64,000 nt of DNA, from the NCBI GenBank assembly GCA_905221605.1, contig CAJNDS010002376.1, positions 55,001 through 119,000 on the forward strand, read 5' to 3'. The DNA comes from Symbiodinium natans. Its lineage: Eukaryota > Sar > Dinophyceae > Suessiales > Symbiodiniaceae. The position numbers and the translations under genes are program-made. The notes beneath the pieces were generated by a model. It was not told the origin of the DNA and made no database searches. It saw only the letters and a program-made list of their open reading frames with translations. Each line of letters begins with the position of its first letter. Positions within the stretch are counted from its first letter, which is position 1. Below, in pieces: positions 49,746 through 60,330 of this stretch.

Positions 49746-49826
49746 TGTGCTTTGTGTGCTTTGTGTGCTTTGTGTGCTTTGTGTGCTTTGTGTGCTTTGT
49801 GTGCTTTGTGTGCTTTGTGTGCTTTG
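49746..49826. repeat. 9-bp tandem repeat TGTGCTTTG, nine copies
   Basis: Nine perfect copies, giving V-C-F tripeptides in one plus frame and H-K-A on the minus strand. It lies in the spacer before unit 2 and is the longest of the perfect 9-base repeats in the window. Confidence 0.95.
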
Positions 49827-49974
49827 TGTGTGCTTGTCACAACCCCTCCAGGCTGAGATTGCCGAGCTGAGCCCCGTGGTGGGTGGCTGTGCGTCCGTTC
49901 GGGACTGCAAGGGCAGTGCAACGGTGTTTCGACACGTTGTGTGTGGTGTGTTGTTTGTCCGAAAGCTTTGTCAG

Positions 49975-50312
49975 GACATGGCAACATGCCTGAGCAGCAA
50001 AGATGGGAGTTCCAATGCTACTTGGGGATATACTCCGTACAAGGTGCCGTGAACCTGCTGAAAGCAGTAGAAGTGATGAAGTTTTCCAAGCTACATTGAA
50101 TGCTGTGGCCCCTGGAAGGTGCAGGGCGAGGCATGTGTTTGGTGTGGTGGCGTGTGGCTTGCCCAGATGCGTGACAGATGCAAAGGAGCTGTGCAGTGCT
50201 CTGCTCCATTTGTCACCGACTTGAGTCCTCTCTTGCATGTGTGAAATGTTTGAGGCCTTGCACGGATGCCAGCACATCACTGTGCATGCCGTTTGACCTT
50301 GTGATGAACGGA
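49975..50312 (+). CDS. Cysteine-rich array unit 2 (S, E, F exons)
   Basis: S exon 49975-50043 reads DMATCLSSKDGSSNATWG and ends YK (AAG). Intron 50044-50118 (75 bp) starts GT and ends AG. E exon 50119-50153 reads VQGEACVWCGG. Intron 50154-50254 (101 bp) starts GT and ends AG. F exon from 50255 reads PCTDASTSLCMPFDL, then VMNGQG, with a likely donor at about 50312. Joining E to F at phase 2 gives C-x2-C-x4-C-x7-C. Both introns are GT-AG here, whereas most other units use GC-AG. A zinc-binding role is plausible from the cysteine spacing. The product is unknown. Confidence 0.65.
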
Positions 50313-50634
50313 CAGGGCCCAGTGCCGTCCTAAGATCCTAAGTGCCTCCCTTTGTTCTTTGCTCTTGCCTTTGACATCCTTTGACCGAAATACTCTGCCA
50401 GCACCACGGAACCTTCTACGCCAAGCACTCGTTCAAGGTGGCAGCCATCAAGGTCAGCAGAAAGTGTTGCCGTGCTGGGATTGCAGATGCTATGTAGTAT
50501 GTAATACGTGGAAGGATTCTGAGAATGTGGTGGCCGCCGACATCGTGGCCACCTCATTTTGTCCAGCATCCGCATGATTCCGCATGCACAGCTCGGAGCA
50601 CTGGCGTCAGCAATCGGTTCATCTCGCGATGCAG

Positions 50635-51075
50635 GACGTGCAGTGCCTCTCCCCCGACAACGCTGGCTGCAACACGCTTGGGCCACAGAGTGATGATGAG
50701 TGATGATGAGTGATGTAGGTGTTGGGCTGACCCTCCAAGCTCCAAGCACAGGCTCACCGATGCCTTCAAGTGCCTGGCCAGCATCGACGGGCGCCCCAAC
50801 GCGACCATCTTTGGCCGCAAGGCCCTGCGCTGCCGTGTTCTCCGGAAGTGTCTCTCGCGAGTTACAAAGTGTGCACTTCAGAGTGCGCAAGAAAAGGTGA
50901 AAGGCCAGCCATGCGTGTGGTGCAACGGAAGGCTGGGGCTGAAGAGCAAGAAAGGGTGTGCATAGGCATAGGTGTACAAGGGTGCGCCCAGTGAGGAACT
51001 GCAACAACGAGGGCGGCCTTTGCGAAGCGTATGACTTGCAGATGAACGGCGCCATGGAGTGCAAGATTTGCTTAC
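50635..51075 (+). CDS. Cysteine-rich array unit 3 (B, S, E, F exons)
   Basis: All four exons are clear. B 50635-50681 reads DVQCLSPDNAGCNTL. S 50752-50821 reads LTDAFKCLASIDGRPNATIF and ends GRK. E 50897-50931 reads VKGQPCVWCNG. F starts at 50996 and reads NCNNEGGLCEAYDLQMNG. The introns are 70, 75 and 64 bp, each starting GC and ending AG. Phases agree at every joint (2, 0, 2). A further cysteine stretch, GLCLCNKSLGC, follows at about 51150. This unit and unit 10 are near duplicates. Without introns removed the S and E exons also happen to be open through the S/E intron. Confidence 0.7.
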
Positions 51076-51139
51076 AAGTCGATGCAGTTTTTCTGTGATC
51101 TTTCATACTTTGTGCCAGTTTTGTGCCATTGTTGCCAAT

Positions 51140-51225
51140 CTGAGGCGAGGGCTATGTCTTTGCAACAAGTCCCTGGGTTGCATTGGAAAGGATGTCGAAC
51201 ATGTTTGCACGTGCCAGCATCACTA
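51140..51225 (+). CDS. Array module H, copy 1
   Basis: About 150 bases past exon F of unit 3 the plus strand reads GLCLCNKSLGCIGKDVEHVC. The matching place after unit 10 (about 62326-62405) reads GLCVYHKCLDCMERIQNC. The shared G-L-C-x3-K-x-L-x-C pattern and equal position make it a likely further exon of the array. Its borders are not fixed. Confidence 0.4.
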
Positions 51226-52735
51226 AGGCTTCGACAAAAATCCCATGGTGGCTCAATGTGAGGCCGGTGCGTGGCGTTCGTGCGTGCGGGCGGGGTGGGC
51301 GGGCAGGTGGGTGGGTTGCTGGGTGGGCGCGCCTGTGCCTCTCTGTGATTGCGGGCGTGCTCTCTCTCGCTCGCGCGAGCGTGCGTGCGTGGGAGTGGGT
51401 GTGTCTGGGTGGGTTGGTGGGTTGGTGGGTGGGTGGGCGGGTGCCTGGGTGGGTTTGTCCGGTGTCCGTGTATGATTTTCCGAGTTGGTGCAGACACAGT
51501 GGACGCATCTAGCGAAGCCATCCACTTGTGCTGGAAGCGGGGCCTGATCAGCCCTGTGTTACCGTGCTTTGACTCAGGTTGAGTTTCGTGATGTTCTCGT
51601 GATGTTCAAGACGGTTTCAGAACCGATGTACACAACCGTTGGTGGTAACGCATCTACCTGCAGGACATAACTTAGGCAATGGCTCGTATCAGTTCGGTTC
51701 TCAATACGCGTGTGGCTTTGTCGGCAACAGCAACCTCCACTTTCCGATTTGCTCCCACAGCACGTCTATCAACCACCACCTGCTACAAGCACCTCACTTT
51801 ACCGTCAACACCACATGGAACGAACCACTTTACAAACAACCCCGAACAAAACTCCAAAGAGACGCACAAGGCGGAGCCGCCGAAACAAAATAGACTCCCC
51901 CCATGCAACTCGTCAAGTTGTGAAGTTCCGCAACGCGGGAGTGTGTGTGTGTGTGTGTGTGTGTGTGAGAAGCGCCTTAAAGAAGAGGCGAAGGGGGTCA
52001 CGCCCATCACGTGCCAGAAGCCGATTTCGGAGACGATTATTGAGAACTTCGTGCAGGGGGTGTAGGCTGCACATCCAGTGAGGCAGCAAACGGAGACACT
52101 GGATGTGTGCTTGTGATACTGGGCCTGGTCAGCCCAGCGTACCTGCTATCAAAAAAAAATCTGACATCATGATCGTACATGCTGTGTATGCTGCCACCCT
52201 GTGATATCCTCATGGTGCAAGCCCAAGAATCCTTGAAAACATCAGGGCTCATGTCGACACACAGCAAAAAGTGCACGTTTGCCGCAATCTGCAACCTAAG
52301 TGATTTCTTAGAATCATATTCTTCCGATCCAAGATATCCAAGCACATGACACAACGAGTTCTGGAGGGAGGCAGGAGTTCATGCAGTTGCGCACCGATTA
52401 GTGTGTGTGTGTGTGTCTCTCTCTCTCTCTCTCTCTGTGAGCTCGTGCACGTGCTTTTGTGTGTTGTGTGTTGGGTGACTGCGTAGCAGTGCCGAACGAA
52501 CCCGATGGGTGTTCACCATGGAAAGGACTCTTGTCCCCTTTTTGTTTGTGATGTCATGCATCGTATGTTCATACTCGCAGTGCAATCTGCAATCCCGAAT
52601 CTATGTTTAATCGCTCGTACCTTCGTGCTGCGAACGCCGGTGTCTTGCGAGTGGCAGCAGAAACATGAGATTTTGCATTAATACGCACGTCTATGTTGGG
52701 GTGAACATTCCTGAGTTTGGCTGCTCGGTCAGGCC
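51226..52735. other. About 1.4 kb present only in the left duplicate; microsatellites
   Basis: The stretch between module H and module A has no counterpart in the right duplicate, where the two lie about 150 bp apart. It holds GTGGGTGGG-rich sequence (51290-51460), (GT)n at 51940-51967, (GT)n(CT)n at about 52402-52437 and two open frames with no motif. No terminal repeats or transposase are visible. Confidence 0.45.
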
Positions 52736-52737
52736 GG

Positions 52738-53330
52738 CATGGTCAAAGCGCATCCTCATGTGCACTCGGCTGTCCTCAGTCTTCCTGAACCGAAGATGGC
52801 CGCGTGGCATATTTTAACAGTATGTTTTGCTTTGCATCAGGGTGTGCGACAAAGAAGCACAGTACAACTTCACGAAACTTGCCATCTTGGCTTGATCTCA
52901 GGACAACTTGGGCTGCCTGACTGTTCAGGCAAGCTGTAGTCACTGTATTTGGCTTATGTTTGCTTTGAATCATGTTGCCTGCTCAGCCCGCGGGATGCAT
53001 GGCTATTACCGACAAGCTGTCCTGCCTCAGCCTTGCACTCGGTGATTGCAGAGCTTTCAGAGGTGTCTTAACGGCCTGTGACGGGTTCGCAAGAATGGCG
53101 TAATTTTCTGCGCAGCCCAAATAAGGCAGCGTCGATGGCTCCGTGGACGCTTCTTTCGGAGGCTTCAAGATCCGCGGGCAGCCTTGCGTGTGGTGCGGTG
53201 GCACGCCGCAATCTGAGATTCGATACGGATGAAGAGTTTGCTTTGAAAGACAGACGTCTCAGGTCCTGCACAGATGGTGGAAGCTTCAAGTGCGCGCCCT
53301 TTGATTACCTCACCAAAGGGGCAACTAAGG
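52738..53330 (+). CDS. Cysteine-rich array unit 4 (A, B, S+E, F exons)
   Basis: Module A (about 52738-52805) reads VKAHPHVHSAVLSLPEPKMA. Exon B (52987-53041, after AG) reads GCMAITDKLSCLSLAL and ends at a GT donor; its intron is 84 bp. The next exon, 53126-53204 (79 nt), is a fused S and E: GSVDGSVDASFGGFK runs straight into IRGQPCVWCGG with no intron at the S/E joint. After a 58-bp GC-AG intron, F starts at 53263 and reads SCTDGGSFKCAPFDYLTKG. The E-F joint gives C-x2-C-x4-C-x7-C. The missing intron is the notable point; only unit 7 shares it. Confidence 0.65.
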
Positions 53331-53781
53331 CCTGGCGTGTTGCTGTAGCATGTCTGGCATGTCGGCGCGACGTGGACAAACATGTTCCGAAGGTGTTCCC
53401 TCACGTGACCGTCTTCGTCCCAGAGGGCTGTCAGTCTTGAAAGCGCATGCGGGCACATGCCACATGCTGTCATGATGCACACGTCCCTCGTATTCAGGCG
53501 GTGTCTGCAACCGTTGCCCAGTGCCATGTGCCTGCCTGAGACCATTGAGGAAGCCAGGTTGTGCCGTGGAAGCTCGAGACAGCGCAAGATGTCCTGAACG
53601 CACATCAGGCCGAGAGCCGCAAGTTCCCGGAACAAGAGACGGCTTGCCTCAAGCTCGGCCCTCAACACCTCTTAGAAGCTTCACGTGGCAACGCAAAAGC
53701 TTGTCTCTATACTTCTCAATGCAAGTCGTTTCCTTCTCTCTCTGTCTTCCATCTAAAGCTGACTTTGCCTGGGGGGCTGCA
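53331..53781. other. Spacer inside the array
   Basis: A plus frame at about 53560-53700 reads AQDVLNAHQAESRKFPEQET and looks protein-like, so an extra exon is possible. Nothing else is recognised. Confidence 0.35.
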
Positions 53782-54250
53782 GGGGTTCGCAGCTGTGTGC
53801 CAGGTCTGCGGAGACAGGCTGCAACAACATTCGGGTGATCCCTCCATGCTTTCCTTCTTCTCCTGGTCTTGTCTTGGAAGCTTAGAAGCTGGGAAGTCGG
53901 CTTCGCAACGGTAGATTCTGGTCGTTATGGTGCCAGGACATGGCTACTTGCGTGAGCAGCAAGGAAGCTCGCCCCTACGAGTTCATCGCAGGCTTCAAGG
54001 CCTCTTGCTGTTTTTTCACTTTTTCACTTGGCATCCCCCATGGCCCAAGCCAAGCGCCTGGAAGTGCTTTCGCAGGTCAAGGGTGAGCCTTGCGTTTGGT
54101 GCGGTGGCGGGCCAGCCTCTCACGGCGTGCACGACAGACCTGCGCTGCCACCCATGTGTGAGTTTCTACCAGGATTTGCAACACCGGATCGCCGAACATG
54201 TGCGAGCCATACGATTACGCCGTCAATGGGGCAGGCCGTCAGACTTTGCA
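53782..54250 (+). CDS. Cysteine-rich array unit 5 (B, S, E, F exons)
   Basis: B, about 53782-53834, reads LCARSAETGCNNIR and ends at a GT donor. S 53937-53999 reads DMATCVSSKEARPYEFIAGF, ending with K. Intron 54000-54075 (76 bp) starts GC. E 54076-54110 reads VKGEPCVWCGG. Intron 54111-54172 (62 bp) starts GC. F from 54173 reads ICNTGSPNMCEPYDYAVNG. Joints keep phase 0 and phase 2 as in the other units. A second AG|GACATG acceptor at about 54296 opens another S-like start (DMPLLHSSA) that soon loses similarity. Confidence 0.7.
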
Positions 54251-55258
54251 GGGTGTGTGGACTTTTTGCAGCCTTCAGTTTGGATCGCTTGGCCAGGACA
54301 TGCCTTTGCTACACAGCTCAGCAGCTCGGCCGGAGTGGGGGCTTTCAACGCAGTGGCCACGCAACTTCTGCGGGCTGAGTCGGTCGTTTCTCGATTTTGG
54401 TTTGTGTTCAAATTGTGTTCTTTGCTTTGGTTTGAGTTTCCTTTGGTGGATGGTCGCTAGTCTCCGGGCCCCACCTTTCCTCATGCAAACAGATCATACT
54501 CCTGAGCACAAGGAGTTGGATCTGAACCACCTTCCACAAGCCAAATGGCCAGAAAGAAGGAGGGGCTCCCTGGATTTGGATAAAACAAGTCATGAGGGTG
54601 GCAGCTCCCGCCCCCCCCGCTCCCCCGCCCCCTGCGGTGCTTATGTCTGCTCTTGCAAGTACTGCGAGCAAATGAAATGTCTCAACAGAGCGTGTGAAGA
54701 CAGCAGGGTCCCCAACAGTAATCATGTCAAACGCACTTGTAGAACATTTGGCACCTCCGGAAAAACTGCCGAGTGCCTAGGCGGCTTGGAAAAACGGAAG
54801 CTGCATTGGGCAGAAAAGACATGAAAAGGCAGTGCGGGCTACGTACCTCACGCCCTCTGACAGGCACAAAGGCAGCCGGTTACAAAATTTGTCGGCAGTA
54901 CTTCAAGACCTAGGCGGCTTGCGGGGGGCTTTCGGCATTTCGGCATGCGCAAACGTCGGAAGATTCCGGGAAGTAGGGCGGGATGATGCCCATTTGTCAA
55001 GGAGTCGTTCCTAAGATCTGACAAGGTGCGATGAGATTTGTACCGAGGATCTGCTTGGAGACAGCTTGCGACAACCTTGCATGCCGCGGGTCGCCACACG
55101 CAAAGGACAACCAAAGAAAAGTGACAAATGTGAAACAAATTTCCATAATTGGCAGGCGACACCTAGACCGACCCTACATGAAGAGAGAGATATCGCGTGA
55201 CAAAGCCGAGCCACAACAACAGGAGACCACACCGACCCTGCATGAATGTAAACGAAAA

Positions 55259-55312
<54 letters not shown>

Positions 55313-55929
55313 GGGGGGCCCTCTTCGGAAGGGGGCGGAACAGGGGCAGCTGGCAGGGGCCCTGACCCCGGCTTGACCCCGGCCTGAAGAGGAAGCCAAA
55401 AGGGGGGGGGGGAGAAATTTTGGGGACCAATGAACCGGCCTTCCCCATCCAGATTCACCTGCATGGATGGAGACAACGGGACGCATCCAAGACAAGGGCA
55501 CCTCAACCCCCATGTTGAAGAGAGACTTTTTGGGCCTCCAAGTCTGCCTGCAAAAAGCACATTTTGCCGAGGCACCGGGCTGTACACCAGGGCAGCTTGT
55601 GACAAGGTGCGGATGGACACCGTGAGAATTGCATCTGTTCGGCATGTTCTGCTAAAGGATGGCCAGCCGGGCCCTGTGCAGCTGCCAAGTCGTCTAGAGT
55701 TGCACGGCTACCACCAAATGGCTCGACAGCTCAGACAGACTCCTTTTCTGCTTGTGGCGAAACTTCGACACATGAGGTTGCCACTCTTGACATACCTCAC
55801 TCAGGTTCAGTGTGGACATCCGAACCCAACTTGGATGAAAGTGGGCCAAGAGCCTAGTATTTACTGTCGCCGCAACCTTGTGCGCAAGACATGGCAGAAC
55901 TGCAGATGATTTCCGCTCGCCGACTTGAG
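54251..55929. other. Spacer with a GA microsatellite and possible diverged exon
   Basis: A (GA)n tract lies at 55263-55310. A 159-codon plus frame (55430-55909) contains STFCRGTGLYTRAACDKV and LLKDGQPGPVQLPSR. The last part recalls the N-G-Q-G-P-V-P end of the F exons, so a diverged module is possible. The rest shows nothing definite. Confidence 0.35.
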
Positions 55930-56250
55930 GCAAGACTTGTGGCTTCTGCAAGGTCTTGGTGCCCTCGATCAAGGAGCTCAGAAATCATGTCCCAGCATGT
56001 CCCAGCACAGCGCAGACCCGCCACAGCTTCAGGAGAAGTTCGCCACTTGCCAGGAATATTGTAATTCCCAAGGCACGCAGGGTGTGTCAGGGCTTGGCGT
56101 GCGAGGAGGGAAAGCAGTGGTGACAGGTGGCTTGCAGTGCAAATCGGCCGCCTTTGGAGACATTGGCAGCTGTGACGTGTGCCTCCGGCCGGTGTGCAAA
56201 GGTGCAACGGTGACAGTTCGGTGTGAGCATGAAATGCTGTGCCAGGAAGC
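55930..56250 (+). CDS. Related cysteine unit 6 (CGFC type)
   Basis: After an AG|GC acceptor the plus strand reads GKTCGFCK up to an AG|GT site (about 55932-55957). Further on it reads EKFATCQEYCNSQG (about 56031-56075). The same pair recurs in unit 9 (GKTCGFCQ, then TCEKYCQAQ). C-G-F-C stands where C-V-W-C stands in the other units, and T-C-x2-Y-C would supply the second cysteine pair. A longer plus frame continues with GSCDVCLRPVCKG at about 56166. It is likely a diverged branch of the same family; borders are uncertain. Confidence 0.4.
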
Positions 56251-57138
56251 AATCGGCTTCCTGCGACACCGAGTTCCAGGTAACAAGCAGGCTCCGCTGA
56301 AGTTCGGTTTGATACATGGGCATCTGCGAGGTGTATGGGCACGCAATTTGCGAGTGCGAGCCGCTGACCAACCAGTTCAAGGCTGTGATCTGGATGCTGT
56401 ACTTACACGATCGCTGTTCATGCTTTCAGCGACGAGGACACCAACGCGGCGTTTGCTCAAGCACTTGCTGTGCCAGAGGCGGTTCGGGCACTTTTCAGTG
56501 GTAGGCAACCAAGCAGCAACCCACACGCTGCCAACCTTGCACACCTGGTCAGACTGAGAGATGGCCCGGTTGAGAGATGACCCGGTGACGCGTTGGGTCT
56601 CATGTGATGCAACAAATACCAATTTCTCAGACTAATTACCAGCAGTTCTGATCCAACACTTCAGAGAACGACCCTATATCTGAGACTGGATGCCGACGCA
56701 TGACCAGGTTGCGGGTCTCATTGTTGGGGCGACGAGTTAAGACCTAATCGAACAGCTCGATCAAGTGGCATCCATGCTGGCGGGAATCTGCCGCAATGAG
56801 TTTGCGGAGATGTACATTGGGTGGTGCTAGTCCACATTTCCGGGCGTGGACAACAGTCCTATCCCACGTACTTCATTAACAACATGGACCAGGACAAACA
56901 TGGTAATGCTTGATCCCACAACCCTCAAGCTTTAGCCACTTTCGTCTTGTGGCATCTTGGCTTGGTGTTCTCATATGGATTTCATGTGGCCAGTGCGGGT
57001 GATGTTTTGTGCATGTTTGTCGATGTCATGTTGCGAGGTGCCCAACACTCAATGCCTCAACAGCGTGGTCGCTTCCCAAGCAGACAGAAATTTGGGCTGG
57101 TCCATTCCCTCGTCGCATGGGGGTGGTACACCTCTGAG
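56251..57138. other. Spacer inside the array
   Basis: The only cysteine pattern is CEVYGHAICECEPLTNQF (about 56324-56377), which may be a diverged F exon (compare C...LCEPYD). From 56560 to 57130 I see nothing recognisable. Confidence 0.35.
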
Positions 57139-57475
57139 GCTACGGGCTGCGGTTCCATCACGGACAAGCTGGACTGCCTCAGCACTATGTCTTGGAAAAA
57201 TATAATTGCTTGATCATGCGCTGTTTCAGTTGCCGTGGCTTGTAAGGCAGCATGGACGGTAGCCCCAACGCCACCTACCGTAGCACGAAGATTGCTGGGC
57301 AGCCTTGCGCCTGGTGCGGTGGAGTGCTCGAATCTCAGACGTCGAGGTTGCATCAAGGTGCTTTTGGCAGTGCATGCGTATCTGCTGGCGTTGCCCAGGG
57401 CTTGCACATCTCACGATCCGTTTGCGAAGTGCGTTGCACTGGACTTCCTCGTCAACGGACAGGGCCCGGTGCCGG
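57139..57475 (+). CDS. Cysteine-rich array unit 7 (B, S+E, F exons)
   Basis: B starts at 57139 after AG and reads ATGCGSITDKLDCLS. The fused S and E exon, 57247-57325, is 79 nt, exactly the length in unit 4. It reads SMDGSPNATYRSTK, then IAGQPCAWCGG, with no intron at the S/E joint. The E/F intron (57326-57398, 73 bp) starts GC. F starts at 57399 and reads ACTSHDPFAKCVALDF, then LVNGQGPVPG. C-A-W-C replaces C-V-W-C. The end of exon B does not fit the phase of the next exon as neatly as in other units, so its donor is uncertain. Confidence 0.6.
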
Positions 57476-57824
57476 GCTCAGCTTGAAGCCTCCGAGCGCC
57501 GTTTGAGACGGCCTGAAGCAAATCATGCCATGTAGGAGGGAACAGCGTGCATCTCGCACACGTCACAGGCATATGCCACTCGCCACGTCGTGCTGCTCTT
57601 ATCCGATAATCCTCCACTGCCTGTCATCTCTTACAATGTCTTACACTCTGATGCAATGAGTTGCCATGCTTGTGGAAGTTTTCCATTTCTTGCTTCGCTC
57701 AGACGCACCTCACTGTCGACGTTGCAGGCTGTGATAAGGCATTGCTTCACCAATGAGCCAGTTTGGCTTCCTCAGTGCTTTATCACTGCTCGGTCATCCT
57801 TGCCGCAGGCACCATCCACGAGAA
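57476..57824. other. Spacer inside the array
   Basis: Nothing is recognised. Short plus frames here carry no array motif. Confidence 0.4.
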
Positions 57825-58290
57825 ACTTTGGCGATGTCAGCTGCTTGAAGCGCGAAGAGAGTGGCTGCAACACCATCAAGGAAGTTTGATGAAGTTTGCT
57901 TTACATCCTGGCTAGCAGCTTCTGTCTTGTAGAGCAGTTGCGAGCGGAGCGAGCGTGTCTTCAGGATCAAAAGACCTGCCTTTCCAGCGTTGATGGCCGG
58001 CCATACACCATGGTTGCTGGACTCAAGGCCAGCAGAAGAGAGCAACACAGATGACAAAATCAAACAAACCTCGTGCATACGGCCATGTCAAAAGGTGGAG
58101 GGTCAGCCGTGCGTGTGGTGCGGTGGACTGCCGACAGCCTCAGTGCTTGCAGAAGCAGCACTGCATAGTATCAAGCTTCACTACGAGCCCCATGGCCCGT
58201 GACTGAGGCCTTGCACTACCAACAATGCCAACCTCTGTGAGCCCTACGAGTTCGCCACCCACGGTGAAGGACGCATGCGAAGCCGTTGAA
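57825..58290 (+). CDS. Cysteine-rich array unit 8 (B, S, E, F exons)
   Basis: B ends at 57880 and reads DVSCLKREESGCNTIK, followed by a GA donor, which dinoflagellate introns can use. S 57965-58027 reads DQKTCLSSVDGRPYTMVAGL and ends with K. Intron 58028-58094 (67 bp) starts GC. E 58095-58129 reads VEGQPCVWCGG. Intron 58130-58207 (78 bp) starts GC. F from 58208 reads PCTTNNANLCEPYEFATHG. The E-F joint gives C-x2-C-x4-C-x7-C. An S-like acceptor AG|GACATG recurs at about 58336 but loses similarity at once. Confidence 0.7.
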
Positions 58291-58659
58291 TGTCGATCGA
58301 CAATACGCACTCGCGGGGCTCAACTGGCTTTCAGGACATGCCTACGATTTCAACCACGAGCAGAACTTCTTCACCGCAGCTTGTGAGGACAAGGGATCCG
58401 GGGACGGAGGGAGAGAAAGAGAGTAGCTTGGGCCGGTAAAAGCCCGCTTCAAGCATTGGCCGCGATTCAAGCACGCCATCATTCAAGCAGTGGCGATACC
58501 TGCAGATGAAGCACTCGCGAGTCAAGCGCGAATCCTGATTCAAGCACGGGTGGTTCCAGCACAATTCCTCTTTCAAGCACTGGCGGTGTCGTCCCCCCCA
58601 CCACCCCAACGAATTCCGACTCACCAGCGAAATGGGCCTCCTACCACCCCAGCTAAACT
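58291..58659. other. Spacer inside the array, TTCAAGCA-rich
   Basis: Between 58445 and 58590 the phrases TTCAAGCA and ATTCAAGC recur about five times, a loose repeat. No gene is present. Confidence 0.45.
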
Positions 58660-59005
58660 GTCGAGGTTAGGGTTTTTCTGGGCTGGGGGTGTTTATGGCT
58701 AGATTGAGGGGTTTTTAAGTGTTTGCAGCATTTAAAGTTCTTAAACCATCAAAGGCTGCAAAGGTTTTGAGGGCTGAGGTTTGATGGTCGAGGGTTTTTT
58801 GGCTACGGTTTCAGGCTTTAGGGTTTCCTCTTTACGGTTGCGTTTTTAGGTTTAAGGGTTGTGGCTTTGGTTTCAAGGCCTTCGCACCCTTTTTTCGATT
58901 TTCCTGCACCCCCTGCCACCACCAGGTAATATCTTGATTTTCAAGCTTAGGGCTTTCTGGGGTTCAGGGTTTTAGCCTCGACTCCGTTTAGGGTTCCGGG
59001 TATCT
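58660..59005. repeat. Degenerate telomere-like (TTTAGGG)n region
   Basis: The stretch is rich in GGTTTAGGG-like phrases: TTAGGGTTTTT at about 58667, GGCTTTAGGGTTTCC at about 58820, TTTAGGTTTAAGGGTT at about 58845, TTAGGGCTTTCTGGGG at about 58947 and GTTTAGGGTTCCGGG at about 58986. TTTAGGG is the plant-type telomere repeat reported for dinoflagellates. The copies are not in phase, so this is a decayed internal tract, not an active telomere. Confidence 0.45.
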
Positions 59006-59989
59006 AAATGGAGTTGTTCCAGTGCTTTTGTGCTGCCCCAACCAATCCCATAATGAGAGATATGAAAAAATATTCTCCTGGCCGCAGGCCCATCCGGTGC
59101 GGGATAAGTGGGTCAGATTCAAAACGCCCACAGGAAGCAGACAGCCACAGAGAAAGAGAAAGAGATAGAGAGCCTAGTGGGGCACGGGAGGCGTGCGGAG
59201 GTTCTCTCGCCAATGGTCCAAGCCCCAACGAAAGGAAAAGCATCAGAAAGCGAAAACGCAAACGAAAAGCTCATAAATGAACATACATAAATTACATAAA
59301 GAACAAGCGAAATAAAGCAGTCAGTCGAAGATCCAACAACAACATCTATAATTTAAAGGAGGCAAGAAAACATGGGTGGCTGGATCCAGGCTCTGTCAAC
59401 GGGCTTTAGGAGAGCAGGTCCATGAGGAGGTCCAGACTCTTAGCTCCTGCGAACTGGGGGGAAGGAATCCCAAGCTGTGCGCCAAAACAGAGAGGAGGAG
59501 GACAAGGATAGGGTCCATGGCGCTCCTGGATGTCCTTCTTCAGAAGAAGGAAAGACGGAGAGGAAGCAAAGAGATAACAAAACCAGGAAGTGTGATTTAC
59601 TGGTAGCAGCCCAATGTCCCGGTGTAGCAAACCCTTCCATTTTGAGCCGCATTTGGGGTCTGTCAGCAGAGGGGCATCTCAAGTTTTTCAAGCCGAACTG
59701 ACCCAGGGCGGCAAACCTGTCGAGAACTACAAGCTGACCTCCGCGGCACTAACCTTGGACATCTTCAGACATCTTCAGACCGTCTGCAAATCTTGACTTG
59801 GGGTCTCTAAGCAATTGATCTTCAACAGCACTCTGTTGGCTTTTCTGATGTCGCTGGCTTTTTTCTGAGGTTGCAATGGCTGGTGTAACCACTGGTGCAT
59901 GGAGCTCAGACTTGGAAGAACTCAATGAGGAGCACAGGTTTACTAGTTAAGAGTTACTAGGACCAAAGATTGACAGCATCTCTTCAAGG
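59006..59989. other. Spacer inside the array
   Basis: A plus frame (59008-59280) ends in arginine/glutamate and lysine/arginine runs, driven by GAAAGAGA-type sequence. A plus frame at 59477-59701 and minus frames opposite have no motif. I cannot support a gene. Confidence 0.35.
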
Positions 59990-60079
59990 TGGACTGTGGA
60001 AAGCCGAGCCCGCTCTGGCGTGGTGTCAGCCAGTGGCAAAGTTCTTGTTGGCCCGTGAGGGCCGTGAGGGTGCCCCAAA

Positions 60080-60330
60080 GTGCGCAGAGCCGTGTGGCGA
60101 ATTGGTTGCCCTGCTCCGAGGCAAGACGTGCGGCTTTTGCCAGGTCCTGGTGGCCCCGGAGGTGCCTTCGCTTGTCTTGGAGATACACGGAGTATCACGG
60201 AGTATCACGGAGTATCACGGAGTAGACATGATCTCGCATGTTAAGACTTGCAGGCTGCCACTTCCTACCTCACATGCGAGAAGTACTGCCAGGCACAAAT
60301 ACGGGAAAGGTCCTGAGATTTCTCGCATGT
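60080..60330 (+). CDS. Related cysteine unit 9 (CGFC type)
   Basis: Upstream the frame reads APKCAEPCGELVALLR; after an AG|GC acceptor it reads GKTCGFCQ (about 60121-60145) up to an AG|GT donor. Then TCEKYCQAQ follows at about 60273-60300. This parallels unit 6. A 10-base tandem repeat (GGAGTATCAC, about four copies, 60180-60222) sits between the two parts, probably in the intron. The product is unknown. Confidence 0.4.
60180..60222. repeat. 10-bp tandem repeat GGAGTATCAC
   Basis: About four copies, the first and last imperfect. The unit is not a multiple of three, which fits an intron or spacer, not an exon. Confidence 0.9.

Noticed and set aside
51183-51525. Open frames rich in glycine/tryptophan (plus) or proline/threonine/histidine (minus)
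   Set aside because: They follow from GTGGGTGGG-type sequence in the segment missing from the right duplicate.
53078-57486. The +1 frames across the E exons (SLACGAV, SLAFGAV, SLAPGAV and similar) as the coding frame
   Set aside because: Residues vary freely in that frame, whereas the other frame keeps G-(Q/E)-P-C-V-W-C-G-G with changes mostly at third codon positions and links correctly to S and F through the splice sites.
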